Shown piece by piece: positions 43,698-52,177 of a stretch of DNA of 64,000 bases. The position numbers and the translations under genes are program-made. The stretch spans positions 1 to 64,000 of the forward strand of contig DMSQ01000097.1 of the NCBI GenBank assembly GCA_003457135.1, read 5' to 3'. The stretch comes from Prolixibacteraceae bacterium (GTDB lineage: Bacteria; Bacteroidota; Bacteroidia; Bacteroidales; Prolixibacteraceae). Below the pieces are notes generated by a model, which saw nothing but the letters and a program-made list of their open reading frames with translations, searched no databases and was not told the origin of the DNA. Numbering within the stretch: the first letter of the stretch is position 1; each line of letters starts with the position of its first letter.

Positions 43698-44990
43698 ATG
43701 GAACCTGTAAAATTCTTAATTGGAAAGCAAAAAAGTCTGGAAGACATCCGGATAAAACTGAGAGCGTTTCTTCATTATACAGCCCGGCTCCTGACAGGAA
43801 AGATCAAGGTCCGGCACTATTTCCGCATTTTGAAAAGACTACTGTACTTCTTCTCAAAAATGAAAGAAAACAAATATGTGAAAATTGGCCGACTGACTAA
43901 AGTTAACCTTTATGTGCCATTTTTCCCGACCAAAGCATTTTACACGGCCTGTGATAAAGTGACTGTTTTTGATGAGAAAATGCCAGCGGTTTCGGTTCTG
44001 GTTTCAGTCACTTCGGCGTGCCGGTTCAATTGTGAACATTGCTATCAGAAATACGACAAAGGAAAAGATGTTGACATTGAAGTGTTGGTGAAGGTTGTAC
44101 GCAAATTACAGGACAAGGGCGTGGCATTTTTCAACATCGAAGGCGGCGAACCATTTTTGGTATTCGACAGGCTGCTTCAAGTCTGCAATGCCATTGACGA
44201 CCGATCGGAAATCCTGATTAATTCAACCGGTTTTGGTATGACTCCGGAACGATTGAAAATACTTCGGAAAAATAAGAACCTGATGGGAGTAATGTTCTCG
44301 CTGCACACCGATTCACCCGAAAAAATGAATGCGTTTATGGGCAACGACGAAGCCTGGTCGTCCATGGTAAAAGGGATTGCCATGTGTCATGCCGGGAATA
44401 TTCCGGTCATGTTTAACACCTGTTTGTTGCCTGAAAGCTTCAAAGATGGAACTTTTGAGCGGATACTTGATTTGCAGAAACAGTTTGGTGGTTGTCTGGT
44501 TCAGTTAATCAAGCCCAAAACTGCCGGTGGCTGGCTTCACGGCCAAATCGAAAAATTTAATGCTGAAGACACTGCGATTGTAAAAGAAAAAGTGACCAGA
44601 TACAATCAGGAGAAATCTCATATCGGGTTCCCGTTTGTTTATTGCATGCTGATGGAGGAAGAACCTGAAATGTTTGGGTGCACAGCCGGCGGGACCGACC
44701 GTTTTTATATCAATGCCAAAGGCGATTTGCAACCCTGCGAGTTCCTGAATTTCTCATTTGGAAATGTCGCCACCGATGATTTCGACACGATATACTACAA
44801 CATGCGCACAGAATTCCATACACCGGGGCAATGCCTGCTCTGCGATCAGTTTGCCAGTGAAATTTACGAAAAGTACCTTGAGAATGGGTCATTGAACCTG
44901 CCTTTGAAGCCGGAGCTTTCGGAGCAAATATATGCTGGCTGGGACAGGGGTGAGCCCACCCGATTCTATGAAAAATTATCACAACTATAA
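43698..44990 (+). CDS. radical SAM/SPASM protein
   Basis: 430 residues. An N-terminal region of about 95 residues is basic and partly hydrophobic (ILKRLLYFFSKMKENKY), perhaps membrane-associated. The radical SAM cluster motif is C108-RFN-C112-EH-C115 and FNIEGGEPFLVF follows. The C-terminal SPASM-like part has cysteines in MFGCTAGG, LQPCEFLNF and GQCLLCDQF. These enzymes use S-adenosylmethionine for hard radical chemistry. It starts 5 bases after the reductase gene. Product unknown; a C-C bond or methylene step on the operon product is possible. Confidence 0.85.
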   Translation: MEPVKFLIGKQKSLEDIRIKLRAFLHYTARLLTGKIKVRHYFRILKRLLYFFSKMKENKYVKIGRLTKVNLYVPFFPTKAFYTACDKVTVFDEKMPAVSVLVSVTSACRFNCEHCYQKYDKGKDVDIEVLVKVVRKLQDKGVAFFNIEGGEPFLVFDRLLQVCNAIDDRSEILINSTGFGMTPERLKILRKNKNLMGVMFSLHTDSPEKMNAFMGNDEAWSSMVKGIAMCHAGNIPVMFNTCLLPESFKDGTFERILDLQKQFGGCLVQLIKPKTAGGWLHGQIEKFNAEDTAIVKEKVTRYNQEKSHIGFPFVYCMLMEEEPEMFGCTAGGTDRFYINAKGDLQPCEFLNFSFGNVATDDFDTIYYNMRTEFHTPGQCLLCDQFASEIYEKYLENGSLNLPLKPELSEQIYAGWDRGEPTRFYEKLSQL

Positions 44991-45002
44991 AAACCTGTCT
45001 CA

Positions 45003-46022
45003 ATGAACAGAACTGCAACAATCCGATTTTTGAAAGCCTATGGAAAATCCATGCGCATCTACTATTCTTTTGTGACTGGAATTGCCGGGTGGGTTGGCGT
45101 AGCCCATTATCAATTTATTGCAAATACCATTGGAGAAAGGGGAACATCAGGACTTGTAAGAACAATTGAAGTCCCGGCCTCGCTTACCAAACAGATGGTC
45201 ATTATTCTTATACTTTTTCTTGCCTGGGGAATCAACCAGATAGTGAACGATTTTCTGGGTTATAAGGAGGATAAAATTAATGCCCCGCAGCGGCCAATGG
45301 TTACAGGTGAGCTAAACCGTTATCATGCTATGGCCCTGTCCTTGTTATTAATGCTGGTCATTTTCCTGGTTACCTGGTTTTATCTTGAGCCTGTGGCCAT
45401 CCTTCCCCTGGTGGCCGGAGCCATTTTAAACGTGATTTATGAATATGCCAAAGGGCATGGAATATGGGGCAATATGGTGTTTGGCGTCATGATTTCGATG
45501 TGCGCGCTGTATGGGTTTTATGCCTGTGGCCCAATGGAAATTTATTTTACGCGAAGCCGTTTCAGCGCCCTGGCTTTAATTGCCATAATGAATGCCCTGA
45601 TGACCTATTACACCTATTTCAAGGACTATACCGGAGACAAAGCTGCCGGTAAAAATACAATTGTGGTTGAATATGGATTGATTACAAACAAATATATTTC
45701 CATTGCTGCCTCATTTTTGCCCTCGATTCTATTCCTGATCGGGTATTACATTTTTAAAGGTTTTCAGATTGAATTGAATAACATCTTCATCATTCTCGGA
45801 TTGATGACCGTGTTCCTGCAAGTCTGGACCGGCGTGCTGTATTACCAAAATCCGCAAGGTGAAATGACTTACTACTCACTGGTCACCAATTTCAGGGCAT
45901 GTACCTGCGGCCAGGCAAGTATTGTGTCGCTTTTCAATCCCGAACTGGGATTAATCCTCTTCTTAATAACCTATGTTTTTGTAGGCTTCCTGTTCAACCT
46001 GCACACGAACATCAAAGCTTAG
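45003..46022 (+). CDS. UbiA-family prenyltransferase
   Basis: 339 residues with about eight or nine hydrophobic helices. The first Asp-rich motif is N82-D83-F-L-G-Y-K-E-D90, in which the middle Asp of the canonical NDxxDxxxD is Gly; INAPQRP follows, as in digeranylgeranylglyceryl-phosphate synthase-like members. The second motif KDYTGDKAAGKNT retains its Asp residues. UbiA enzymes transfer a prenyl chain from a diphosphate to an acceptor within the membrane. It starts 12 bases after the radical SAM gene, so the pathway probably has a prenylated or membrane-bound product. Confidence 0.85.
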   Translation: MNRTATIRFLKAYGKSMRIYYSFVTGIAGWVGVAHYQFIANTIGERGTSGLVRTIEVPASLTKQMVIILILFLAWGINQIVNDFLGYKEDKINAPQRPMVTGELNRYHAMALSLLLMLVIFLVTWFYLEPVAILPLVAGAILNVIYEYAKGHGIWGNMVFGVMISMCALYGFYACGPMEIYFTRSRFSALALIAIMNALMTYYTYFKDYTGDKAAGKNTIVVEYGLITNKYISIAASFLPSILFLIGYYIFKGFQIELNNIFIILGLMTVFLQVWTGVLYYQNPQGEMTYYSLVTNFRACTCGQASIVSLFNPELGLILFLITYVFVGFLFNLHTNIKA

Positions 46023-46031
46023 AAGACCACC

Positions 46032-47255
46032 ATGGAAATATTTGAAGAGGCAAATATTGGCTCAGTCAGACTGAAAAACAGGATTATCCGGTCAGCCACT
46101 TTTGAAGGAGCTGCAGACGAACATGGTTTCCCGACTGCATCGTATTTCCATATTTACAAGAATTTGGCTGCCCACGATGTTGCCGCTGTTATTACCGGCT
46201 TTACCTATATTACCCGAAACGGCAAGGCGATGCATCCCGGGCAGGCCGGATGCGATTCTCCGGAGATGATTAGCTCTTTTTCGAAATTGACAGAAATGCT
46301 ACATGGGTACAATTGCAGGACTTTCCTTCAAATTGCCCATACCGGACGTCAAACCCTGAGTTCGGTTACCGGATGCCTTGTTGTTGGGGTTTCATCGAAA
46401 AAATCGGAATACTTCAAAGAAATACCCCATGTACTGACAATTCCTGAGATATCTGGACTAATTGGTTCGTTTGGCAAGGCAGCAATACTTGCCCAAAAAG
46501 CAGGTTTTGACGGTGTTCAGTTACATGCTGCACATGGCTATCTGATCCATCAGTTTCTGCTTTCTTCAATAAACAACCGGACAGACGAGTTTAAACCTGA
46601 TCCTGCAACAAACGTCGGAACATTCTTCCTGCAAAAAATAATTGAAAACATCAGGGATAAATGTGGTCATGATTTCCCGATACTGGTTAAGATCAGCGCT
46701 TCCGACGATTACAAAATCCGATTTTCGCAGGAACAGTTTCTTCATCTGATTGATTTTCTCGACAAAATGAAGGTCAGCGCTATCGAAATCAGCTATGGCA
46801 CAATGGATGCTCCGTTTAATATTTTCAGGGGCGATTTTCCCGGTGAATGTATCCTCGCTGAAAACACCTTCTATAAACGGAAAAGTCCTTTCTATAAATG
46901 GATTGCCCGAAACATGATTTTCCCTTCGATGAAAAAACGGTTTTTTGCGCTGCAACCCATGTATAATTTGCCTTATGCTCTTCTTGCGCGTAAAGTTACA
47001 CGTATCCCGATTATTGTGGTGGGCGGTTTCAGAAGTGGAAGCGAGATCAATCATGCTATTCACGATTGCGGGATCGATTTTGTAAGCCTGTGCCGCCCGT
47101 TTATTACCGAGCCCAACCTGGTACTGAAACTGAAAAACGATCCGCTTTACGAGAGCAAATGTGTAAGTTGTAATCAATGTGCCGTGATGTGCGATTCATT
47201 GCATCCAACCAAATGTTATCACCATCAATCAAGTACACACAGCTCATCCGCGTAG
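46032..47255 (+). CDS. NADH:flavin oxidoreductase, old yellow enzyme family
   Basis: 407 residues. The FMN-binding TIM barrel has SATFEGAADEHGFPT near the start, the active-site HAAHGYLIHQFLLSSINNRTDEF block and IVVGGFRSGSEINHA. The C-terminus carries CVSCNQCAVMC...CYHH, a cysteine cluster suited to a 4Fe-4S centre, but it has no FAD-binding extension of the dienoyl-CoA reductase type. The family reduces activated C=C bonds, so it may saturate a prenyl or enone intermediate. Gap to the UbiA gene is 9 bases. Confidence 0.87.
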   Translation: MEIFEEANIGSVRLKNRIIRSATFEGAADEHGFPTASYFHIYKNLAAHDVAAVITGFTYITRNGKAMHPGQAGCDSPEMISSFSKLTEMLHGYNCRTFLQIAHTGRQTLSSVTGCLVVGVSSKKSEYFKEIPHVLTIPEISGLIGSFGKAAILAQKAGFDGVQLHAAHGYLIHQFLLSSINNRTDEFKPDPATNVGTFFLQKIIENIRDKCGHDFPILVKISASDDYKIRFSQEQFLHLIDFLDKMKVSAIEISYGTMDAPFNIFRGDFPGECILAENTFYKRKSPFYKWIARNMIFPSMKKRFFALQPMYNLPYALLARKVTRIPIIVVGGFRSGSEINHAIHDCGIDFVSLCRPFITEPNLVLKLKNDPLYESKCVSCNQCAVMCDSLHPTKCYHHQSSTHSSSA

Positions 47256-47285
47256 AAGATATAAACCAATAAAACCAAATAACCC

Positions 47286-47522
47286 ATGAAAACAACTGAA
47301 GAAAAAGTCATTGAGATTGTCCGATCGGTTAAAGAAATCAAATATCCCATCACTCCGGATATGAGTTTAACCGACGATCTGTTTCTTGATTCGTTGGATA
47401 TGCTGATGGTTATCAATGCCATTGAATCGGACTTTTCGTACAAGGTTGATATGGGTGAAGTCGTGAAAATAAAAACAGTACAAGATATTATTGAGATTTT
47501 GGAAGCCGAGATACATAAATAG
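47286..47522 (+). CDS. acyl carrier protein
   Basis: 78 residues, acidic and helical. The phosphopantetheine site is Ser36 in LFLDSLDMLMVI, a DSLD motif close to the standard DSL. It is separate from the fatty-acid ACP and lies 6 bases before the oxoamine synthase, the same arrangement seen for serine palmitoyltransferase and its dedicated ACP. It probably presents an acyl chain to that enzyme. Confidence 0.9.
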   Translation: MKTTEEKVIEIVRSVKEIKYPITPDMSLTDDLFLDSLDMLMVINAIESDFSYKVDMGEVVKIKTVQDIIEILEAEIHK

Positions 47523-47528
47523 CAAATC

Positions 47529-48704
47529 ATGAACAAAACTGATTTTTACAACCGGTTTGAACTGGATTTGGGCATTGTTGAAAAAGCCAGGCATAACCCT
47601 TTTTATCATGTGGTTCAATCGGAACTTAGCGATGAGATGATCATCGAAGGAGAACATTTTATTGATTTGGCCTCGAATAATTATTTAGGAATCGCCAACC
47701 ATCCGCAATTGAAACTCGCATGTATAAAAGCGATCGAAAAATACGGATCTTCATTGTGCGCAACACCCGTTTGCAGCGGCTATTCTGATTTGCACCAACG
47801 CGTAGAGCAAAAGATTTCAGATTTCACCGGAATTGAACAAACTCTGATTTATCCTTCATGTTATCAGGCCAATTTAGGGCTATTCAATGCCATTGCCAAT
47901 CCTGAAGATATCGTGTTTGTTGACCGCTGTGCCCATTCTTCGTTGTTGGAAGGAATAAAAAATTCAGGTTGCAGGATTTCTCCTTTCAGGCATAATAACA
48001 TGGATTATCTGGAAATGCTTTTACAGAAAAGCGGAAAATACCGGACAAGCTTTGTAGTCACCGAATCGGTTTTCTCAACGGAAGGCACAATAGCTTCGTT
48101 CAAAGAAATCAACGACCTCTGTTTGAAATACGATGCCATTCCGATAGTGGATGATTCACACGGGATTGGTGTCCTGGGGGCCAGCGGCAGAGGAATTCTG
48201 GAGTATTCGGGAATTTCTGATTATCAGGGAATTTATACTGCATCGCTCGGCAAAGCTTTGGCCAACATGGGTGGTGTAATTTGCGGCAAGGCATCGCTGA
48301 TGAAGTGGATGCAATACTACAGCCCAAGCCTGGTTTATTCAACGGTCATAATGCCTTCAGCTTTGGCAGGTGTCGAAACAGTACTTGACATCATCAGGGT
48401 TGAATTTCCGGAACTCAGTAAACGCATGTGGAATGTGAAACGACGCATTGAAGCAGCGCTCATTTCTGCAGGCTTTGATATGACCAACGGAAAAGCTCCA
48501 ATTACTTCGGTAAAATCAGGCAATTCGCTTGAAACCATCCAACTGTCAAAATCTTTTTGGGATAAACGCATCATGACCACCGCCTTTGTGTATCCTTCGG
48601 TTCCTCAGCATGAAGGGCGGATCCGGTTGATTGCAGCGGCCAATATGCGCGAAGAAACCATTCAACGGGCCGAAGAAGCTATACTGCAAATGAAACATCC
48701 CTAA
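47529..48704 (+). CDS. alpha-oxoamine synthase (serine palmitoyltransferase/KBL-like)
   Basis: 391 residues. PLP-dependent fold type I with the AOS signature: LASNNYLGIANHP, CAHSS (H136 stacks on PLP), VDDSHGIGVLG (D208 and H211) and Schiff-base K242 in TASLGKALANMGG. The family condenses an amino acid with an acyl thioester, releasing CO2, to give 8-amino-7-oxononanoate, 3-ketosphinganine or aminoketobutyrate. The adjacent ACP favours an acyl-ACP substrate. The VDDSH text is closer to KBL than to known serine palmitoyltransferases, so the amino acid used is uncertain. Confidence 0.85.
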   Translation: MNKTDFYNRFELDLGIVEKARHNPFYHVVQSELSDEMIIEGEHFIDLASNNYLGIANHPQLKLACIKAIEKYGSSLCATPVCSGYSDLHQRVEQKISDFTGIEQTLIYPSCYQANLGLFNAIANPEDIVFVDRCAHSSLLEGIKNSGCRISPFRHNNMDYLEMLLQKSGKYRTSFVVTESVFSTEGTIASFKEINDLCLKYDAIPIVDDSHGIGVLGASGRGILEYSGISDYQGIYTASLGKALANMGGVICGKASLMKWMQYYSPSLVYSTVIMPSALAGVETVLDIIRVEFPELSKRMWNVKRRIEAALISAGFDMTNGKAPITSVKSGNSLETIQLSKSFWDKRIMTTAFVYPSVPQHEGRIRLIAAANMREETIQRAEEAILQMKHP

Positions 48705-48743
48705 ATGTGGGTGATATTCAGTCAAAATAAAAACAGTCTTTGC

Positions 48744-49694
48744 ATGAAAGATATTTTCCTGATCATGAATCCCGGCTCGCATTCAGGCAGAAGCCGGCAA
48801 ACATTCGACCAGATTATCGGGTTGATCACCCGGAGCGGAGTTGATTTTGAATACCATAACACATTAGATCTGGATCATGCGATCCTGTTGTCGCGTAATG
48901 CCAACCTGGAAGGATATAAAACTATTGTGGCGGTCGGAGGTGACGGAACCATAAATGCCGTTGTAAACGGCTTTTATACGCCAGACGGACATCGGATTTC
49001 GGAAGCTAAATTTGGAGTGATTTATACCGGTACCAGTCCTGATTTTAACAAAAGTTATGGCATTCCTGTAAATATTGATGAGGCAGTAGCTATCATTCTG
49101 AAAGGAAAAACATTGGAGATTCCAATTGGCATGATTTCCTTCGAACCACGTGACAGGCCAGACGATAATTGCAATCCTGATTCGTCATCAGTCCGGTACT
49201 TTGTTTGCTGCGCCAATATTGGCCTGGGGGCTATGCTGGCCCGTAAAGCCAATAGCGGTATCCGCCGGAAATTGGGTGACTTTTCAGGAACACTTCTGTC
49301 GTTAATTGGTTTGCTGGTAAGTTTTAAATCAATTACAGTGATCTGTATGGAGAACAGCAATGAAATTCAATGGAACAAACTGACCAATTTATCCATTGGG
49401 ATTACTCCATACATTGCTTCAGGGATTCAGGTCCCGGTGCATTTCACTGACCAGGGAAAGAAATTTTACAGATTAATCGTCCAAAATTTAAATCTCTTTT
49501 GCATCGTTCCACTACTTCGAAAGGTTTATAGCGGAAAGCCCTTTATAAACAGTAACTACCTTTCTCTCGACTATTCCCTACAGGTAAAATTATCATCGCC
49601 CCAACAGGTGGAAGTGGAAGCTGATGGCGATCCGGTTGGCTTTTTACCTTGCAGAATATGCTTTGCCTTTGATGATTTAGATCTGATATCTTAA
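48744..49694 (+). CDS. diacylglycerol/ceramide-kinase-like lipid kinase
   Basis: 316 residues from the ATG at 48744 (MKDIFLIMNPGSHSGRSR); an ATG at 48705 directly after the previous stop would add 13 residues. Family motifs are IMNPGSHSG, the VAVGGDGTINAVVNGF nucleotide loop and GTSPDFNKSYGIP. The C-terminal half has EVEADGDPVGFLP. Such kinases phosphorylate diacylglycerol, sphingosine or ceramide. As the last gene of the operon it may phosphorylate the final lipid. Its stop overlaps the truncated HicB gene on the other strand by 4 bases. Confidence 0.85.
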   Translation: MKDIFLIMNPGSHSGRSRQTFDQIIGLITRSGVDFEYHNTLDLDHAILLSRNANLEGYKTIVAVGGDGTINAVVNGFYTPDGHRISEAKFGVIYTGTSPDFNKSYGIPVNIDEAVAIILKGKTLEIPIGMISFEPRDRPDDNCNPDSSSVRYFVCCANIGLGAMLARKANSGIRRKLGDFSGTLLSLIGLLVSFKSITVICMENSNEIQWNKLTNLSIGITPYIASGIQVPVHFTDQGKKFYRLIVQNLNLFCIVPLLRKVYSGKPFINSNYLSLDYSLQVKLSSPQQVEVEADGDPVGFLPCRICFAFDDLDLIS

Positions 49695-49888
49695 TTCCCG
49701 GTTTCTAGTTTACAATCATTGATGTGTTCCTCAACCATTGATTTAAATGCATTCTCAAGTTCGTCAACAGTGGTGCCTTCGAAGGTGACCAAATCATTTA
49801 TACCTTCAATTTTGCCGAAGAAAACCCGGTCATCCGTACTAAAATGTACTGATCCGATAAAACCTTTGTGTGTTAATACATCCTTCAT
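49691..49888 (-). CDS. truncated HicB-like antitoxin domain
   Basis: 65 residues matching the N-terminal HicB fold (HKGFIGSVHFSTDDRVFFGKIEGINDLVTFEGTTVDELENAFKSMVEEH). A usual HicB continues with a DNA-binding RHH or Xre domain of about 45 residues, which is absent here. No hicA toxin is next to it. The frame ends within the overlap with the lipid kinase, so it may be a remnant of a lost pair or a stand-alone partial antitoxin. Confidence 0.6.
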   Translation of the reverse strand: MKDVLTHKGFIGSVHFSTDDRVFFGKIEGINDLVTFEGTTVDELENAFKSMVEEHINDCKLETGN

Positions 49889-49913
49889 AGCAATTTTTTG
49901 TTTTGAATTTCTA

Positions 49914-52112
49914 TCACAACATCAGCAACCCATTTTCCCGCAATTCCTTCATCGCCAGGCTGTTCCAGAAGAGTACAAAGTCATCGCCGGTGTGCTGTTC
50001 GAAGCTTTTTTCGAGTTCGCCGAAAGTTGTTTCTATGGAATTACTAACTGAAAGATTCGGAATTTGAGCGAATAGCCATTCGCCTTCCTGCTGTTTGAGT
50101 TGAATCACCAAATCTTGCTTTTTGTTTGAGAAAGTAAGTTCGGCCATTTCGAAGCGTTGGTTCTTTTTCTTTTTGGTGAAATTCCGGATGGCTGGAATAC
50201 CACCCAGCCAAACAATTTTGGCGTTTGGACTTGCCGGTTCATATTCCTGCTGATCAATGGCTTCCTGAATGTATTTGGGAGCAACAGTGGTTCGTGGAAC
50301 TTTAAAACCGAACCAATCCTGAAGCGGAAAATCGAAACAAATGCCGTGCATGTAATTGAACAGCGATTTTTTTAATCCTTCGCTGAAAAGTTCATGATTT
50401 GCTCCGGTCGGGTCGCTGTGAATCAGGTCGTTGTTGGCGAATGTTCCGGGTTTTTCATTTTCAATTTTTACTTTGAATTGGGCTGGATTCATGCCAACCG
50501 GGCTGTGGGCCGTCATGGCAAACTGGTGCCAGAAACCGGATTGAATCACTCCGGCTTCGAACAACTGGCGCACCACTTCCAGCGAATCAATGGTTTCCTG
50601 GGCAGTTTCGGTGGGGAAACCGTACATCAGATACGCATGTACCATGATTCCGGCCCGGGTGAAATTGTCGGTTACTTTTGCAACTTTCGTAACGCTCACA
50701 CCTTTATTAATCAAGCTCAGGAGTCGGTCGGATGCCACTTCCAGACCTCCGGAAACCGCGATGCAACCGGATTCTTTCAGGAGTAAACACAGGTCGTAAG
50801 TAAAACTTTTCTCGAAGCGGATGTTCGTCCACCAAACCATGGTGATTTTCCGGCGGATGATTTCCAAAGCCAAAGCGCGCATGAGAGCTGGCGGGGCAGC
50901 TTCGTCAACAAAATGAAAGCCTATTTGTCCCGTTTGGCGGATTATTTCTTCAATTCGGTTGCATAAAACCTGCACGGTGTTAGGTTCGTAGCGGCGGATG
51001 TAGTCGAGCGAAGTGTCACAAAATGTACAGCGTCCCCAGTAACAACCGTGAGCCAAAGTGAGTTTGTTCCAGCGGCCATCGCTCCATAGTCGGTGCATGG
51101 GGTTTACAATTTCAATGACTGAAAGGTAGCTGTCCAGTTGAAAATCGGAATAATCGGGAGTTCCGGCTTCGAATTGCGAAAAGTCGGCTTTTGTGGAGCC
51201 ATTCAGGTAAACTACTTTATCGCTTTCAAGCACGAAAGTTCTTTTTAGTTCTGCTTTGCGGCGGTTTCCGTCGAGGTATTCAATCAGGTTCAGCAAAGGA
51301 GTTTCGCCATCGTCGAGCGTAATAAAATCGAAATATTCAAAAACCCTCGAATCGGAAAGTGAACGCAACTCAGTATTCGGGAACCCGCCGCCCATCACAA
51401 TTTTCAGTTCAGGATAATTCTTTCTGATGTATTGCCCACATTTAAATGCGCTGTACAAATTTCCGGGGAATGGAACTGAAAAAGCTACCAGTGTTGGCCG
51501 TGAGAGTTTGATCTTATCGTGAAGCAATTTCAGTAAAATGCGATCAATGAAGCTTTCCGGTTTTTGCAACTCAGCATTCAATTCATCAAAGGTTGCCGCC
51601 GATCGGCCCAATCGCTCGGCATAGCGGCTAAATCCAAAATGCGGATCAACGGCTTCTACAATCAAATCCGAAAGATCTTCGAGGTAAAGCGTGGCCAGGT
51701 GTTTGGCTTTGTCGCGGGTTCCCATCGTTCCGAATGCCCATTCCATATCTTCGGTCTGCGCGAAGCGCGAGGCTTCGGGCAAATAATTTCCTTCGCAAAT
51801 CACATGGGCTAATGCAACATTCTTCTCCTGAAGAAAAGCAATCACCTGATCAATCGTCTGGATGTAGGTTTCGCGCAGGTTAAAAATCCGTTGGCTGTTA
51901 GCCGAAAGTTTCGGGTTACGAGTTGCGAGTTGCGAGAAAAGTGCCTTCAGGCCCTCCGAAGAAAATAGCTTGAGAATGACTTCGATGCCCAGATCACACT
52001 GGTAGGAGAATATATTTTGGGTGTTTAAAGATCCTTTCAGATAGGCCGTTGCCGGATAGGGCGTATTCAGTTGGGTAAACGGCGGCGTTATCAGTAAAAC
52101 TTTTTGGCTCAC
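49914..52112 (-). CDS. B12-binding radical SAM protein
   Basis: 732 residues. The N-terminal third (LLITPPFTQLNTPYPATAYLKG...) is a cobalamin-binding-like Rossmann domain with VAFSVPFPGNLYSAFKCGQYIRKNYP and VMGGGFPNTELR. The radical SAM cluster is CYWGRCTFCD near residue 355, followed by the DEAAPPAL and GGLEVASDRLL barrel elements. Members perform radical methylation and other reactions using methylcobalamin. It is oriented against the eight-gene operon and separated by the HicB remnant. Codons 63-71 (ATRNPKLSA) are encoded by a copy of the GGGTTACGAGTT word array. Substrate unknown. Confidence 0.85.
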   Translation of the reverse strand: MSQKVLLITPPFTQLNTPYPATAYLKGSLNTQNIFSYQCDLGIEVILKLFSSEGLKALFSQLATRNPKLSANSQRIFNLRETYIQTIDQVIAFLQEKNVALAHVICEGNYLPEASRFAQTEDMEWAFGTMGTRDKAKHLATLYLEDLSDLIVEAVDPHFGFSRYAERLGRSAATFDELNAELQKPESFIDRILLKLLHDKIKLSRPTLVAFSVPFPGNLYSAFKCGQYIRKNYPELKIVMGGGFPNTELRSLSDSRVFEYFDFITLDDGETPLLNLIEYLDGNRRKAELKRTFVLESDKVVYLNGSTKADFSQFEAGTPDYSDFQLDSYLSVIEIVNPMHRLWSDGRWNKLTLAHGCYWGRCTFCDTSLDYIRRYEPNTVQVLCNRIEEIIRQTGQIGFHFVDEAAPPALMRALALEIIRRKITMVWWTNIRFEKSFTYDLCLLLKESGCIAVSGGLEVASDRLLSLINKGVSVTKVAKVTDNFTRAGIMVHAYLMYGFPTETAQETIDSLEVVRQLFEAGVIQSGFWHQFAMTAHSPVGMNPAQFKVKIENEKPGTFANNDLIHSDPTGANHELFSEGLKKSLFNYMHGICFDFPLQDWFGFKVPRTTVAPKYIQEAIDQQEYEPASPNAKIVWLGGIPAIRNFTKKKKNQRFEMAELTFSNKKQDLVIQLKQQEGEWLFAQIPNLSVSNSIETTFGELEKSFEQHTGDDFVLFWNSLAMKELRENGLLML
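51908..51936. repeat. word-array copy inside a coding sequence
   Basis: GTTTCGGGTTACGAGTT followed by two GCGAGTT units. The first 17 bases are exactly complementary to 12449-12465. It is read in frame within the B12-binding radical SAM gene. Confidence 0.6.
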
Positions 52113-52177
52113 GATGAATCTTTTTGTATTTCGTAAAAGTAATATAAAGTAACTTTGATTACTTAAATCAATTAGCC

